64,000 nt of DNA from contig JACVTC010000063.1 of assembly GCA_016946835.1 (NCBI GenBank), positions 222,501 through 286,500 on the forward strand, written 5' to 3'. Made by a program: the position numbers and the translations under genes. Below are positions 38,586 through 48,540 of this stretch, one piece after another. Origin of the DNA: Neocallimastix lanati (nom. inval.) (taxonomy: Eukaryota; Neocallimastigomycota; Neocallimastigomycetes; Neocallimastigales; Neocallimastigaceae). The first letter of the stretch is position 1. The number at the start of each line of letters is the position of its first letter. Below the pieces are notes generated by a model. The model made no database searches, was not told the DNA's origin, and saw nothing but the letters and a program-made list of their open reading frames with translations.

Positions 38586-39564
38586 TGTAATAATCATACT
38601 AAGTTCTATCACTAAATATGATTATTAACTTCAACTTAATGACTAATTCATTAAGTTGAGAAATAAAATAAAAATAAAAACTTTACCTAAAAAGAGAGTT
38701 TATTATAAAATTAATTATAATAACAACACAAAAAGTAAAAGAAGGAATATTTAGATAAATTTAGTTTTAAGAAATATGTTTTTTGAATAAAATGTTTTAT
38801 TAATTTATTAAAATTTAAAATATAAAATTGCTATTATTATAACTATATTTTTATAATAATAACTCTTGATTTCTTAAAGGGAAATCAAGAGCCTTATTTA
38901 TATTTTTTTATGGAAATAAGGTTAAATAAAAAGGTTTTCTAATCTTAAAAAATATCTTATCTAGAAAAAGATTAGAAGAAAAAACTAGATAAGTTTTTTG
39001 ATCGATATTCTATTCATATCGATCATCGTATATATTAAGTAAAACCAAATATATTATTTTATATTTGGATAAAACCTTAATATATCGATTTCCTAAATTT
39101 TAATTTAGATCATCTAATAAAAGGAAAAATCAATAATAACCGGAATGATCTAAATTATTCTATTCTATCTTTCTAAATATTATTTTTAAAATCTAATCTA
39201 AACTTATTAACATAAAACTATCTTTAAACTAGAATACAGAATTATAAAAAATACAGAAACTTATTAATTGTTCTTTTAAATGTACAATGTAAAAAATAAA
39301 TAAAACTAATGTTTACATTAACTTGATAATTAAATGAATAACTAAATAAAATTAATAATATTAATAAGTGTACATATAATAATTATTTAAATAAATTTTC
39401 TAATATTATTTAAGTGTATGAATAATTACAATTATAATAAATTTGATAATAATATCTCAATGTATGAATTAATTATAATTTAAATAAATTTATAATTATT
39501 ATCAATAATTATAAAGACTAAGAAATAATAATTATTTATTAGTAAATAATTATTATTTCTTACA
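38586..39564 (-). repeat. Element B 5' LTR (979 bp)
   Basis: Identical by eye to 32471-33449. It contains the TATA box, hairpin and self-primer. Confidence 0.95.
38856..38902 (-). promoter_or_regulatory. Element B core promoter and self-primer
   Basis: The minus-strand TATAAATA (38902-38895) lies 35 nt before AAGAGTTATTAT (38867-38856). An 11-bp perfect hairpin (CTCTTGATTTC with GAAATCAAGAG, 38863-38891) spans the space and overlaps the first five bases of the primer. Confidence 0.65.
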
Positions 39565-39566
39565 AT

Positions 39567-40354
39567 TGTAATAATTTCTATAAATTATAGAGATTATTAT
39601 TTATAATTAATATTAACTAAACTATTAAGATTAAATAAAAATTAAAATAAAAATTAAAATAAAAATAAGAATTTAATACTTATCTTTAAAATTAGAGCTT
39701 ATTATAAGAAAATATAATAGACCTTAAATGAAAGAGAAATAAAATATGTTTTTATCAAAAGAACTTTATTAATCTATTTTATTATTAAATATTTTATTAT
39801 TTTTTTTTGACAAATTTTAAAATAACTATTTTATATTAATTGAAATATTAATGTCTTTTATTGTTATTATATTTTTCTTAAAATAATAACTCTTGATTTT
39901 CTAAAGACGAAAATCAACAGCTATTTATATTTTTACAAAAATAAATGTATTTTTCTAATCTTAACAATGATTCTTTCCAGAAAAAGATTAGAAGAAAAAA
40001 CTGGAAAGATTTTTGATCAATAATCTATACTTATTGATCATCGTGTTATTAAATAAAACCAATTATAATTAATCGGAAAAACTTTAATAACCGATTTTAA
40101 TAACTAAAAGAATTAAAAAGAAAAAGGATAAAAAAGAGAAGGATAAAATAATGCAGAAATTTTATTAAATACATTTTTTCTATGAAATAATACAGAAGTT
40201 ATATTAAATACATTTTTTCATATAACAATTAATACATTAATTGGTATAATTGTTTTTAAATGAAATAAATTTTTTAAAGAATAATAATTATGAAATAATT
40301 ATTAATTAATAAGAAATAGAAATAAATTATAAAAATTTATATCAATTTCTTACA
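39567..40354 (-). repeat. Element C 3' LTR (788 bp)
   Basis: Matches 45175-45962 by eye. Its first three bases are also the end of element B's target duplication. Confidence 0.95.
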
Positions 40355-40364
40355 TTGCACCTCC

Positions 40365-43300
40365 TTATGATGCATCCACTAGTTCCGGATTTCTTTTTGT
40401 ATAAGGCTCCAACTGGGAAACATGAAATACCGGATGTAAATGTAGATTTTCTGGCAAATCTAAACGGTAATTCATTCTCTCCCTCACTTCCAAAACTCTA
40501 AACGGCCCAAGATATTGTGAAGAAAGTTTTTTGGATGGCTCATTTGTAAAATAATATCTTTTTAACCATACAAAATCATTTACTTTGAATGAAGGTCCTG
40601 TAGCTTTCTTCGAATCTCCAAACTTCTTAAAATTTTCTTTAGCTTTTTGTAAGTGTCTCTTCAATGCTTCGAAATGTGAGGACCAATCCCTGGTTAAAGC
40701 GGAAGCATTATCCTTTAGAAGAACAGGAGGCGACTCTATAGTACAGGAAGGATTAAAGCCATAATTAGCAAAGAATGGTGATTTACCTATGGACTTATGC
40801 AGGGAGTTGTTATAGGCCATTTCACATAAAGGAACATAATAACACCATTCATTTTGGGACGTTGAACAATAACATCGGAGATACTGCTCAATTACTGAAT
40901 TTGCACGCTCAATTTGTCCATTGGATTGTTGATGGTGAGCTGTGGCAAGTCTTGGATTAGCGTTAATAGCAGAGCACAACGAAGTCCAAAATTCTGATGA
41001 AAATTGAGAACCATGGTCCGAAACAATTATTTTAGGGAATCCATGGTAGCGAAAAACATTGAATAGAAGCATTTTGGCCGTCAGATCAGCGGAGGGAACA
41101 TCAGAACAAGGGACAAGGTGAATCATTTTGGTCAGATGGTCAGCTACAACCATTAAACATGTACAATCTTGCGAACTGGGAAGTGAAGTGATAAAGTCAA
41201 CGCCAATTATTTCCCAAGGTCTACTGGGAACCGGTAAAGGTTGTATTTTACCATATGGCTTGTGTCTTCGGAGCTTATTTCTTCCACAAACATCGCATGA
41301 GGATATGTAATTCTTGATGTCTTTTTTCATATTTGGCCACCAATAATTTCTTCTTAATTTTTCAAAAGTTTTATCTACTCCTTGGTGACCATTAGTTGGA
41401 CCATCATGATACATATTCAATACCTTGGCCTTGAGTGAAGAAGGGACAATTATTCGGTTCTGAAAATGCAGAACCCCTTCGACGATGGTAAAAAGCGAAC
41501 TTTTTACTTCATTTGACCTTGTTTTAATTTTATTGAGTGTATCCTTACAGTATGTGTCAGACTTCTGAGCTTCAATTAAGGCTTTTAAGTTGTCAGAAGG
41601 TGCACAACAAAATATCTCTTCATCTAACAGAGGATAACCTTCATTGGTCGAATCCTTGTTGACGTAATCAGGGCGTCTTGATAAAGAGTCAGGTTTACCA
41701 CTCTTAATACCGGAGCGAAATGAAATCCTATAAGTGAACTTTGAGAGAAAGAGACTCCATCTAATTTGTCTTTGGTTTAATTTTTGAGGTTGCTTAAAAT
41801 ATAACAGATTTCTGTGATCTGTGACTACTTGTACTGGGAATTTAGCACCTTCTAGGTGATGGCGCCAGGTTTCAAAAGCTACGATTATTGCAAGTAATTC
41901 CTTGTCGTAAATAGTATAATTGATTTCAGCAGAAGACAAGGACCTAGAGTAGAAAGCAACCGGATGGAGTTTATTGTCTTTGTTACTAATTTGAGATAAA
42001 ACACAACCAACAGCGAAATTGCTAGCGTCCGTTTCTACAAAGAATTCTTTCTCTGGATCTGGATAAACTAGGATTTCTTCCGTCGTAAAAGCTTCTTTGA
42101 GTTTGTTGAAAGCATTGTCTGCCCTAACATCCCAAATGAAGGAAGAGTTCTTCTTCAAAAGCCGACGGAGAGGTTCAATGATCTCGGCAAAATTATTTAT
42201 AAACTTCCTATAGAAGTTACAAAGTCCTAGAAACCCTTGGAGTTCTTTAATATTTTTTGGGATAGGCCAGTCGATAACAGCTTTAACCTTATTCTTGTCC
42301 ATTGAAAGACCATTTACAGACACCACAAACCCTAAAAAAATAGTTTCTTTAACATGAAAATCACATTTTTCCAATTTCACGTAAAGACCGTTTTTAATTA
42401 GAAGCGACAATATTTTACGAACATGTTGAATATGTTCGTCCAAACTTTTTGAATAAATTATTATATCATCCAAGTATACTTGAACAAATATGCCAATTGC
42501 ATCAGATAAAACATCCTGGATGAATCTTTGAAACACCGAGGGGGCATTTCTTAAGCCAAAGGGCATTACTAGATATTCAAATTGGCCTAAAGGTGTTCTA
42601 AAAGCAGTTAAATATTCATGACCTTCTTTAACGCGGACAAGGTTATACGCAGATCGAAGGTCCAAACGAGTGAATATTACTGCCCCCTTAAACGATTCAA
42701 TCAAGTCAACCAATCTTGGGATAGGGTAGCTATTCCTAATTGTAATAGAATTTAATTTCCTATAATCAACGCAGAGTCGTAAGCTTCCATCTTGTTTTTT
42801 TACAAACAGGACAGGGGCACCAGCAGGTGATTTTGACTTCCTTATAAACCCCTTATCTAAATTTTCTTTTAAATAGTTTTTAAGAGCTTCCATTTCGACA
42901 ATCGTAAGAGAGTACACAGGTCCATAATATAATTGACCACCAGGGACTAGGTCAATTGATATATCATATTCACGATGTGGAGGCAATTTGTCTGCCTCTT
43001 TCTTTTCAAATACAATTTTCAAATCTTGATAGTATATGTTGATAATTTCATCTTTATCAGTTTCATTTACTACAGCGGCGCAAATATCTATATCAAAAAG
43101 TTCGTCACCAGATATTGAGTATGTTTCTGTTTTATCTTTTGATACATTGTTGTTTTCGTTGTTTGGCAAAATTGCAGCAGTAACATCTTTAGAGTGAAAA
43201 ATGAATTTATTCCCTTTTGCTGAAGGGCAGTGATTTCCGCAGTGGTTCTCTAAAAAGTAAATCTTATTATTTTTGAAATCTACGTATGGCATATGAATAC

Positions 43301-43598
43301 TCAACCAATCTCTTCCAAGGATGGCTGATATTCCCTGAAGTTGTAAGGTAGCTACGTAGAATTCATAGCTTTCCTTGTGGTCCATGAAGGCAAGGCCTAA
43401 TTTCTTCGTTACTTGTCTTATATTCATACTTTTGTTGTTCGGTAACTGAATGTTCAATGGTGAAGACAAGGTAGATAATTGAATTCTGTTGGCGTTTACA
43501 AAGTCTCTACAGATGTAACTTCTTGCAGAACCAGAATCAATAAGGACGTTTATTTTCATTTTCTTTCCATTATTATTTAATATAAATGTAGTGGTCAT
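40365..43598 (-). CDS. Element C pol polyprotein
   Basis: Open frame of 1077 residues. It begins within protease (LIDSGSARSYI, about 43540), then RT (YLDDIIIYS, about 42465), RNase H (ETDASNFAVG, about 42020), the integrase zinc domain (HQGVDKTFEKL, CDVC, about 41390-41280) and the catalytic core (GVDFITSLP, SDHGSQF, NGQIERAN). It ends after HPVFHVSQLEPYTKRN, as in element B, with no chromodomain seen. The protein is clearly a cousin of element B's pol. Confidence 0.92.
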   Translation of the reverse strand: MTTTFILNNNGKKMKINVLIDSGSARSYICRDFVNANRIQLSTLSSPLNIQLPNNKSMNIRQVTKKLGLAFMDHKESYEFYVATLQLQGISAILGRDWLSIHMPYVDFKNNKIYFLENHCGNHCPSAKGNKFIFHSKDVTAAILPNNENNNVSKDKTETYSISGDELFDIDICAAVVNETDKDEIINIYYQDLKIVFEKKEADKLPPHREYDISIDLVPGGQLYYGPVYSLTIVEMEALKNYLKENLDKGFIRKSKSPAGAPVLFVKKQDGSLRLCVDYRKLNSITIRNSYPIPRLVDLIESFKGAVIFTRLDLRSAYNLVRVKEGHEYLTAFRTPLGQFEYLVMPFGLRNAPSVFQRFIQDVLSDAIGIFVQVYLDDIIIYSKSLDEHIQHVRKILSLLIKNGLYVKLEKCDFHVKETIFLGFVVSVNGLSMDKNKVKAVIDWPIPKNIKELQGFLGLCNFYRKFINNFAEIIEPLRRLLKKNSSFIWDVRADNAFNKLKEAFTTEEILVYPDPEKEFFVETDASNFAVGCVLSQISNKDNKLHPVAFYSRSLSSAEINYTIYDKELLAIIVAFETWRHHLEGAKFPVQVVTDHRNLLYFKQPQKLNQRQIRWSLFLSKFTYRISFRSGIKSGKPDSLSRRPDYVNKDSTNEGYPLLDEEIFCCAPSDNLKALIEAQKSDTYCKDTLNKIKTRSNEVKSSLFTIVEGVLHFQNRIIVPSSLKAKVLNMYHDGPTNGHQGVDKTFEKLRRNYWWPNMKKDIKNYISSCDVCGRNKLRRHKPYGKIQPLPVPSRPWEIIGVDFITSLPSSQDCTCLMVVADHLTKMIHLVPCSDVPSADLTAKMLLFNVFRYHGFPKIIVSDHGSQFSSEFWTSLCSAINANPRLATAHHQQSNGQIERANSVIEQYLRCYCSTSQNEWCYYVPLCEMAYNNSLHKSIGKSPFFANYGFNPSCTIESPPVLLKDNASALTRDWSSHFEALKRHLQKAKENFKKFGDSKKATGPSFKVNDFVWLKRYYFTNEPSKKLSSQYLGPFRVLEVRERMNYRLDLPENLHLHPVFHVSQLEPYTKRNPELVDAS

Positions 43599-43707
43599 TG
43601 AATTTGAGGTGTTTGGTGTATAGTTAGCCGAAAGGATGCTTTCTTTGTTTTGATTTTTTCTGAATTTCTTGTGTACTTTGTTGTTCTTGAATTCCTGTTT
43701 TGGATGC

Positions 43708-44361
43708 TCATCTCTTTTTCTTTTTTTGCGACTTGTTGGTTGACTTATTTGTTTTGGCTATGTTGTTAATGAAACATTTTTTATCGATGCTGATGATTGA
43801 ATTTGTTGCTTCAAAAAGGGTCTTTGGTCTTTCGATTTTATCGAACTCCAGACGAACCTCCTCAAGAAGGCCTCTCCGGATAAGGTCAATAAAAACATCG
43901 TCGTTCCAACCAATTCTTGACGCTAATCTTCTGAATTCAATAGTAAAGAAAGCTGCCTTTCCGAGGTGAAGCTGTTTAAGGTTCAAAAGTTCTTCAATTA
44001 AAACAAACCTTTGTTCCTTTGTATCTCCAAAATTTTCTAACAATAACCTCTTAAATTCCTCATAGGTGAGAGAATTAAGTGTTCCATCAGCCTTGAGAGA
44101 TAATCCCCATTTTTTAGCTGGTCCATAAAGTTTGCTGATAACGAAAGCGTTTCTAAAGTTGTCATTTGGGAACGAATTGGCATGTTCATCAAAGAACAAT
44201 TCACACTGTTCCGTTAGTTCGTTTAGATTAAGCTTTGTGTTGTCTTCATTGCGGGCCAACACACCGTTAGGTGAAAAAAATGTGGGAATAAATTCGGTAA
44301 TTGCAGAAATTAATTTTGACGCTTCAGCTTCCTTAGTAGCTTCCATACTGATTGAATTCAT
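43708..44361 (-). CDS. Element C gag
   Basis: Open frame of 217 residues starting MNSISMEATKEAEASKLISA. It contains the retrotransposon gag core (FISKLYGPAKKWGLSL-like block, then YEEFKRLLLENFGD, AAFFTIEFRRLASRIGW) and a Lys-rich C-terminus without a zinc knuckle. It is homologous to the N-terminal part of element B's polyprotein. Confidence 0.88.
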   Translation of the reverse strand: MNSISMEATKEAEASKLISAITEFIPTFFSPNGVLARNEDNTKLNLNELTEQCELFFDEHANSFPNDNFRNAFVISKLYGPAKKWGLSLKADGTLNSLTYEEFKRLLLENFGDTKEQRFVLIEELLNLKQLHLGKAAFFTIEFRRLASRIGWNDDVFIDLIRRGLLEEVRLEFDKIERPKTLFEATNSIISIDKKCFINNIAKTNKSTNKSQKKKKR

Positions 44362-44475
44362 TAAAATACTAAATAGACTTTTTTAATATAGATCTTTAAA
44401 ATATCTTTAAAATATCTTTAATATATGTATATAATTGTAAAATATAAATTATTTATATTAATAATAGAAATTTAT

Positions 44476-44747
44476 AACTTCGGAGTCTAGAAGAACACTT
44501 CCAATATTTTAACAAAAATGAGCATTTCCAACCAATTTTCCAGAAGCCCCTGAGTTTGAGTGATAGTATGCGCTATACGACCAGCTTACCTATTAATGGT
44601 GTCTTGTTGCCGCGCGCACCACGATTGCAATCTGTTTACCATTAAAACAGACCAGTTCAGAGCCTCCCGCACAGCTTGTCGTGAAGGGTAAACTTAATCC
44701 GGAAATCACTCAGTTACAAGACTCAGGCTACTCCTGCTTCTAAAGTT
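44476..44747 (-). other. GC-rich structured leader in element C
   Basis: A ~270-nt block far richer in GC than its surroundings lies between the primer-binding site and gag. Its ends can pair in two steps: AACTT with AAGTT (44476-44480, 44743-44747) and AGAAG with CTTCT (44489-44493, 44737-44741). The position suits a packaging, dimerisation or translation signal. The function is inferred. Confidence 0.45.
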
Positions 44748-45026
44748 CGTACTAATTCTCATTATATTGTTTATTTTTGGAAATAACTTCTAGAATCCTT
44801 TATTATAAATTAATATTATTAAATATAAAAAATTTAATTGTTAGTATAATTTATAGTATATAATTTACGTATTTATTATTATTGTTATTGTTATAATTAT
44901 TTTATTTAATAATATAATTTTACTATCTATTAATATATACAATTTAATTTATATAATTATAATTTACTATTAAAATTTTTTTTTTTTTTTTTTATTATAT
45001 TATTTATTTATCTGATTGGAAAAAAT

Positions 45027-45061
<35 letters not shown>

Positions 45062-45162
45062 CTCTAATATTATCTATTTATTTATTTGATCGGATAAAAT
45101 AAATTTTTTTTTTTTTTTACTTTTGTACTACAATATCATAATACAATTAACTAATTATCTAG

Positions 45163-45174
45163 AAGAGTTATTAT
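45163..45174 (-). promoter_or_regulatory. Element C primer-binding site, self-primer type
   Basis: The minus-strand ATAATAACTCTT abuts the 5' LTR and is perfectly complementary to AAGAGTTATTAT in the LTR (45502-45491). It is the same 12-mer as in element B although the LTRs otherwise differ. Confidence 0.75.
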
Positions 45175-45962
45175 TGTAATAATTTCTATAAATTATAGAG
45201 ATTATTATTTATAATTAATATTAACTAAACTATTAAGATTAAATAAAAATTAAAATAAAAATTAAAATAAAAATAAGAATTTAATACTTATCTTTAAAAT
45301 TAGAGCTTATTATAAGAAAATATAATAGACCTTAAATGAAAGAGAAATAAAATATGTTTTTATCAAAAGAACTTTATTAATCTATTTTATTATTAAATAT
45401 TTTATTATTTTTTTTTGACAAATTTTAAAATAACTATTTTATATTAATTGAAATATTAATGTCTTTTATTGTTATTATATTTTTCTTAAAATAATAACTC
45501 TTGATTTTCTAAAGACGAAAATCAACAGCTATTTATATTTTTACAAAAATAAATGTATTTTTCTAATCTTAACAATGATTCTTTCCAGAAAAAGATTAGA
45601 AGAAAAAACTGGAAAGATTTTTGATCAATAATCTATACTTATTGATCATCGTGTTATTAAATAAAACCAATTATAATTAATCGGAAAAACTTTAATAACC
45701 GATTTTAATAACTAAAAGAATTAAAAAGAAAAAGGATAAAAAAGAGAAGGATAAAATAATGCAGAAATTTTATTAAATACATTTTTTCTATGAAATAATA
45801 CAGAAGTTATATTAAATACATTTTTTCATATAACAATTAATACATTAATTGGTATAATTGTTTTTAAATGAAATAAATTTTTTAAAGAATAATAATTATG
45901 AAATAATTATTAATTAATAAGAAATAGAAATAAATTATAAAAATTTATATCAATTTCTTACA
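45175..45962 (-). repeat. Element C 5' LTR (788 bp)
   Basis: Identical by eye to 39567-40354. It is followed directly by the target duplication TCGAT. Confidence 0.95.
45491..45537 (-). promoter_or_regulatory. Element C core promoter and self-primer
   Basis: The minus-strand TATAAATA (45537-45530) lies 35 nt before AAGAGTTATTAT (45502-45491). A 9-bp hairpin (TTGATTTTC with GAAAATCAA, 45501-45525) lies between them, as in element B. Confidence 0.65.
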
Positions 45963-45967
45963 TCGAT

Positions 45968-46818
45968 GGTGAGAAAATAATAGAAATTGTTAATCTACTT
46001 TAAATTTGCCTAAAATAACTTAACCCTTTAATAAAATTATGGTCTTTCTTATATCTACTAGTAAAACCTTTTTTTTTTTTTTTTTTTTTTCTATATTCAT
46101 AAAATTTGTCATTATTTCCAAAAAATTATTAATAATAATTATTCATTATCTTTTTTTTTTTTTAAAAAAAAAATAATAATAATTTTATATTAGCATTATG
46201 TATCCAGAAGAAATCTGAATTATTTTTTCTTATGAATTATAGATTGTAATAATATTTTATTTTTATGATTAATATCCTAGTCTTTTTCATCAATATTCCA
46301 TTTATTATTACTTATAATAATAAGCCTTCATTAATATCACTATCAAAAAATTATTTTATTATTCTCTATTTTTTTTTATTTAAGTCTTTTATAGTATTAT
46401 TACCCTTATCAATATATTATTATTATTTTCCAATACAGCAATTATTGGAGTATCTCATGATTAACGACTAAACTTCATATTAGTAAATTCAAACTTAACA
46501 ATTATACCCTAATAATTCATAATTTTTTTTTATGTAAAATATCATTACAATATAATTAATTTATACTCTTAATAAATTATTATTATTACTATTATTATAT
46601 AATAAGGTAAAAGATATGAAGTCTATATTACTTATTTAATCCCTAACTCACATATTCCAAAATATTCGTATTCCTACTTAATCACAATTTAATAATAAAT
46701 TTTAATTATAAATTCAATATTTTAAAATAATTTTTATATTTTAAATAGTTTTTTATCAATATAATTTGGCATCCTAAACTAGTCGATAAGACAAAATGAT
46801 AATTATTTATCAGTGATA

Positions 46819-46856
<38 letters not shown>

Positions 46857-47077
46857 ATAAATAAAAAAGAATAAAAAATTTTATAAAATAAAATCTATCA
46901 TTTAATATATGAAATTTTTGATATTGAACAACACCTAATATTAAAATAAAATCATTTATAGGGTTAGAAAATTTTTTAATAATTTATAATAATAACCACA
47001 ACTTTTTTAAAATAGTATTTACTATTTAATATGTAAAAAAAAAATAAAATTATTGAAAAAATGTTAATATCAAAACC

Positions 47078-47110
<33 letters not shown>

Positions 47111-47219
47111 TTTCTTATATTATAAAATAAATCACCTAAGTTTTATTTAGTTAAAATTATTTATTTTTCAAAAATTAATAAATAAATGAATAAAATTAAA
47201 TAAAAAAATAATTATAACC

Positions 47220-47259
<40 letters not shown>

Positions 47260-47565
47260 TATAGATAGATAGATAGATAGATATAACTAATAAAGAAATA
47301 AAAATAAAATAGTAATAATAATAATAAAATATATATATATATATTATAATAAAAAAGCATAAAATAAAATAAAAAGTAATAAAATATATATATATATATA
47401 CAATAAAAGCAATAAAAAAAATATAAATAAAACAATATAAAATAAAATAAAAAATAATAATACAGAATAAAATTAATGAAAACTTAAAATAAAATATAAT
47501 TCAATAAAATAGTTGTTTCAACAAAGCAATTTTATTTTCTAATTCATAAAAACTTTTAAAAGATT

Positions 47566-47603
<38 letters not shown>

Positions 47604-47619
47604 AAGTAATGATATACTG
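45968..47619. other. Gene-free AT-rich flank
   Basis: The original DNA upstream of the tRNA, now 21 kb away. It holds (AT)n arrays at about 46820-46853, 47237-47263 and 47565-47600 and a short GATA repeat at about 47262-47282. I see no gene. Confidence 0.6.
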
Positions 47620-48540
47620 ATGGATCGCCCTTTTTTTATGAATAGAAACTATCGATGTGATTAATCCACGATTTTGGAAAATCGCCATTCCAAATATTTC
47701 TGTTAATGATATAATTGATAAATCATTAGCAATGGAATTAATAGTGTTAATGAACTTTTTCAATTATATAATCTAATGAAAGTTCTTCATTTTCCTAATT
47801 TTTCACTAAGAACTTCAAATTTATTGTGATAACATATTTCTTTATAAAGCTCAAGACATCTTTACCTATCCCACCAAGCAAATTTTTTTTTTTGGTAACA
47901 AAAAATGATTCATCTGTAGTAGTTTTCTTACAATAAACTAGGAGAATTTTATGATCAGATACCGAAGGGTAGTCAACAAGATAAGCACTTGATATTTTAT
48001 CCAGTATACTTGAGATGACTAACGCATGATCAATATCTGATGAATATCTACCTCTAGTCCATGAAATAGGTGAACCATTAATCGGAAGAATAAAACCAGT
48101 AATTAAGGTTACTGTTGATTAATTTATCTTGTAAATCAGTGGTGCTCATGTTTAAAGCCTCCAAGAAGAATAGATGGATGATTCGTATGTGATTCTGAAG
48201 CCATGTGAAAACTTCAGAGAAGGCATATCGAACCTTGTAATGAGTGTTTCTTAGTAGGAATATAGATATTACCTACAGAACACTTAGAGTGATTCCATTA
48301 GACTATTATGTTGTTACAAGAAATAAGATGAGTTATTGAAATTATCTTCGAGTACTGCTTGACATAAGACGTGATACCCAAGATATAAACCTCTGCAATC
48401 TGGCGTAGTTGGATCCATTTTTTTTCTGGAAATATTTGTAGTTTGGAAATGTTACTTTATATGGATTTTGAGCATCATTGGTACCATTACCTGTTTCCTG
48501 AAAACATAAAGAATAATGGTTTAAAAATAAATTGTATTGA
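47620..48540 (-). mobile_element. Decayed LINE fragment (endonuclease to early RT)
   Basis: Minus-strand frames carry relics collinear with the intact LINE ORF at 52383-56468. They include an endonuclease-like segment around 48250 (WLQNH), a WTRGRYSSDIDHALV segment matching WSNGGKNSCIDFIVV around 48050, a YPSVSDHKILLVYCK segment matching the SDH motif, and a WNGDFPKSWINHIDSF..KKGDPS segment around 47660 matching WDGDFPNEWN..KKGDLS. Frames are broken by several shifts and stops, and the linker between endonuclease and RT is much shortened. No 3' end is seen. Confidence 0.75.

Larger units (their letters stand above)
32471..39564 (-). mobile_element. Element B: Ty3/Gypsy LTR retrotransposon, looks whole
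   Basis: 7094 bp, on the minus strand. Two 979-bp LTRs look identical, so the insertion is recent. The target duplication is ATTGT (32466-32470 and 39565-39569). It contains a single gag-pol frame. It inserted 3 bp inside the outer end of element C's 3' LTR, so it is younger than C. It is related to C but is a distinct family (different LTR length and sequence). Confidence 0.95.
39567..45962 (-). mobile_element. Element C: Ty3/Gypsy LTR retrotransposon, nearly whole
   Basis: 6396 bp, on the minus strand. Two 788-bp LTRs are identical by eye, so it is young even though it is the oldest of the three. Its target duplication TCGAT is at 45963-45967 and, separated from it by element B, at 32463-32467. 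Gag and pol are in separate frames, either about one break or the frame change many members of this family use. Confidence 0.95.
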
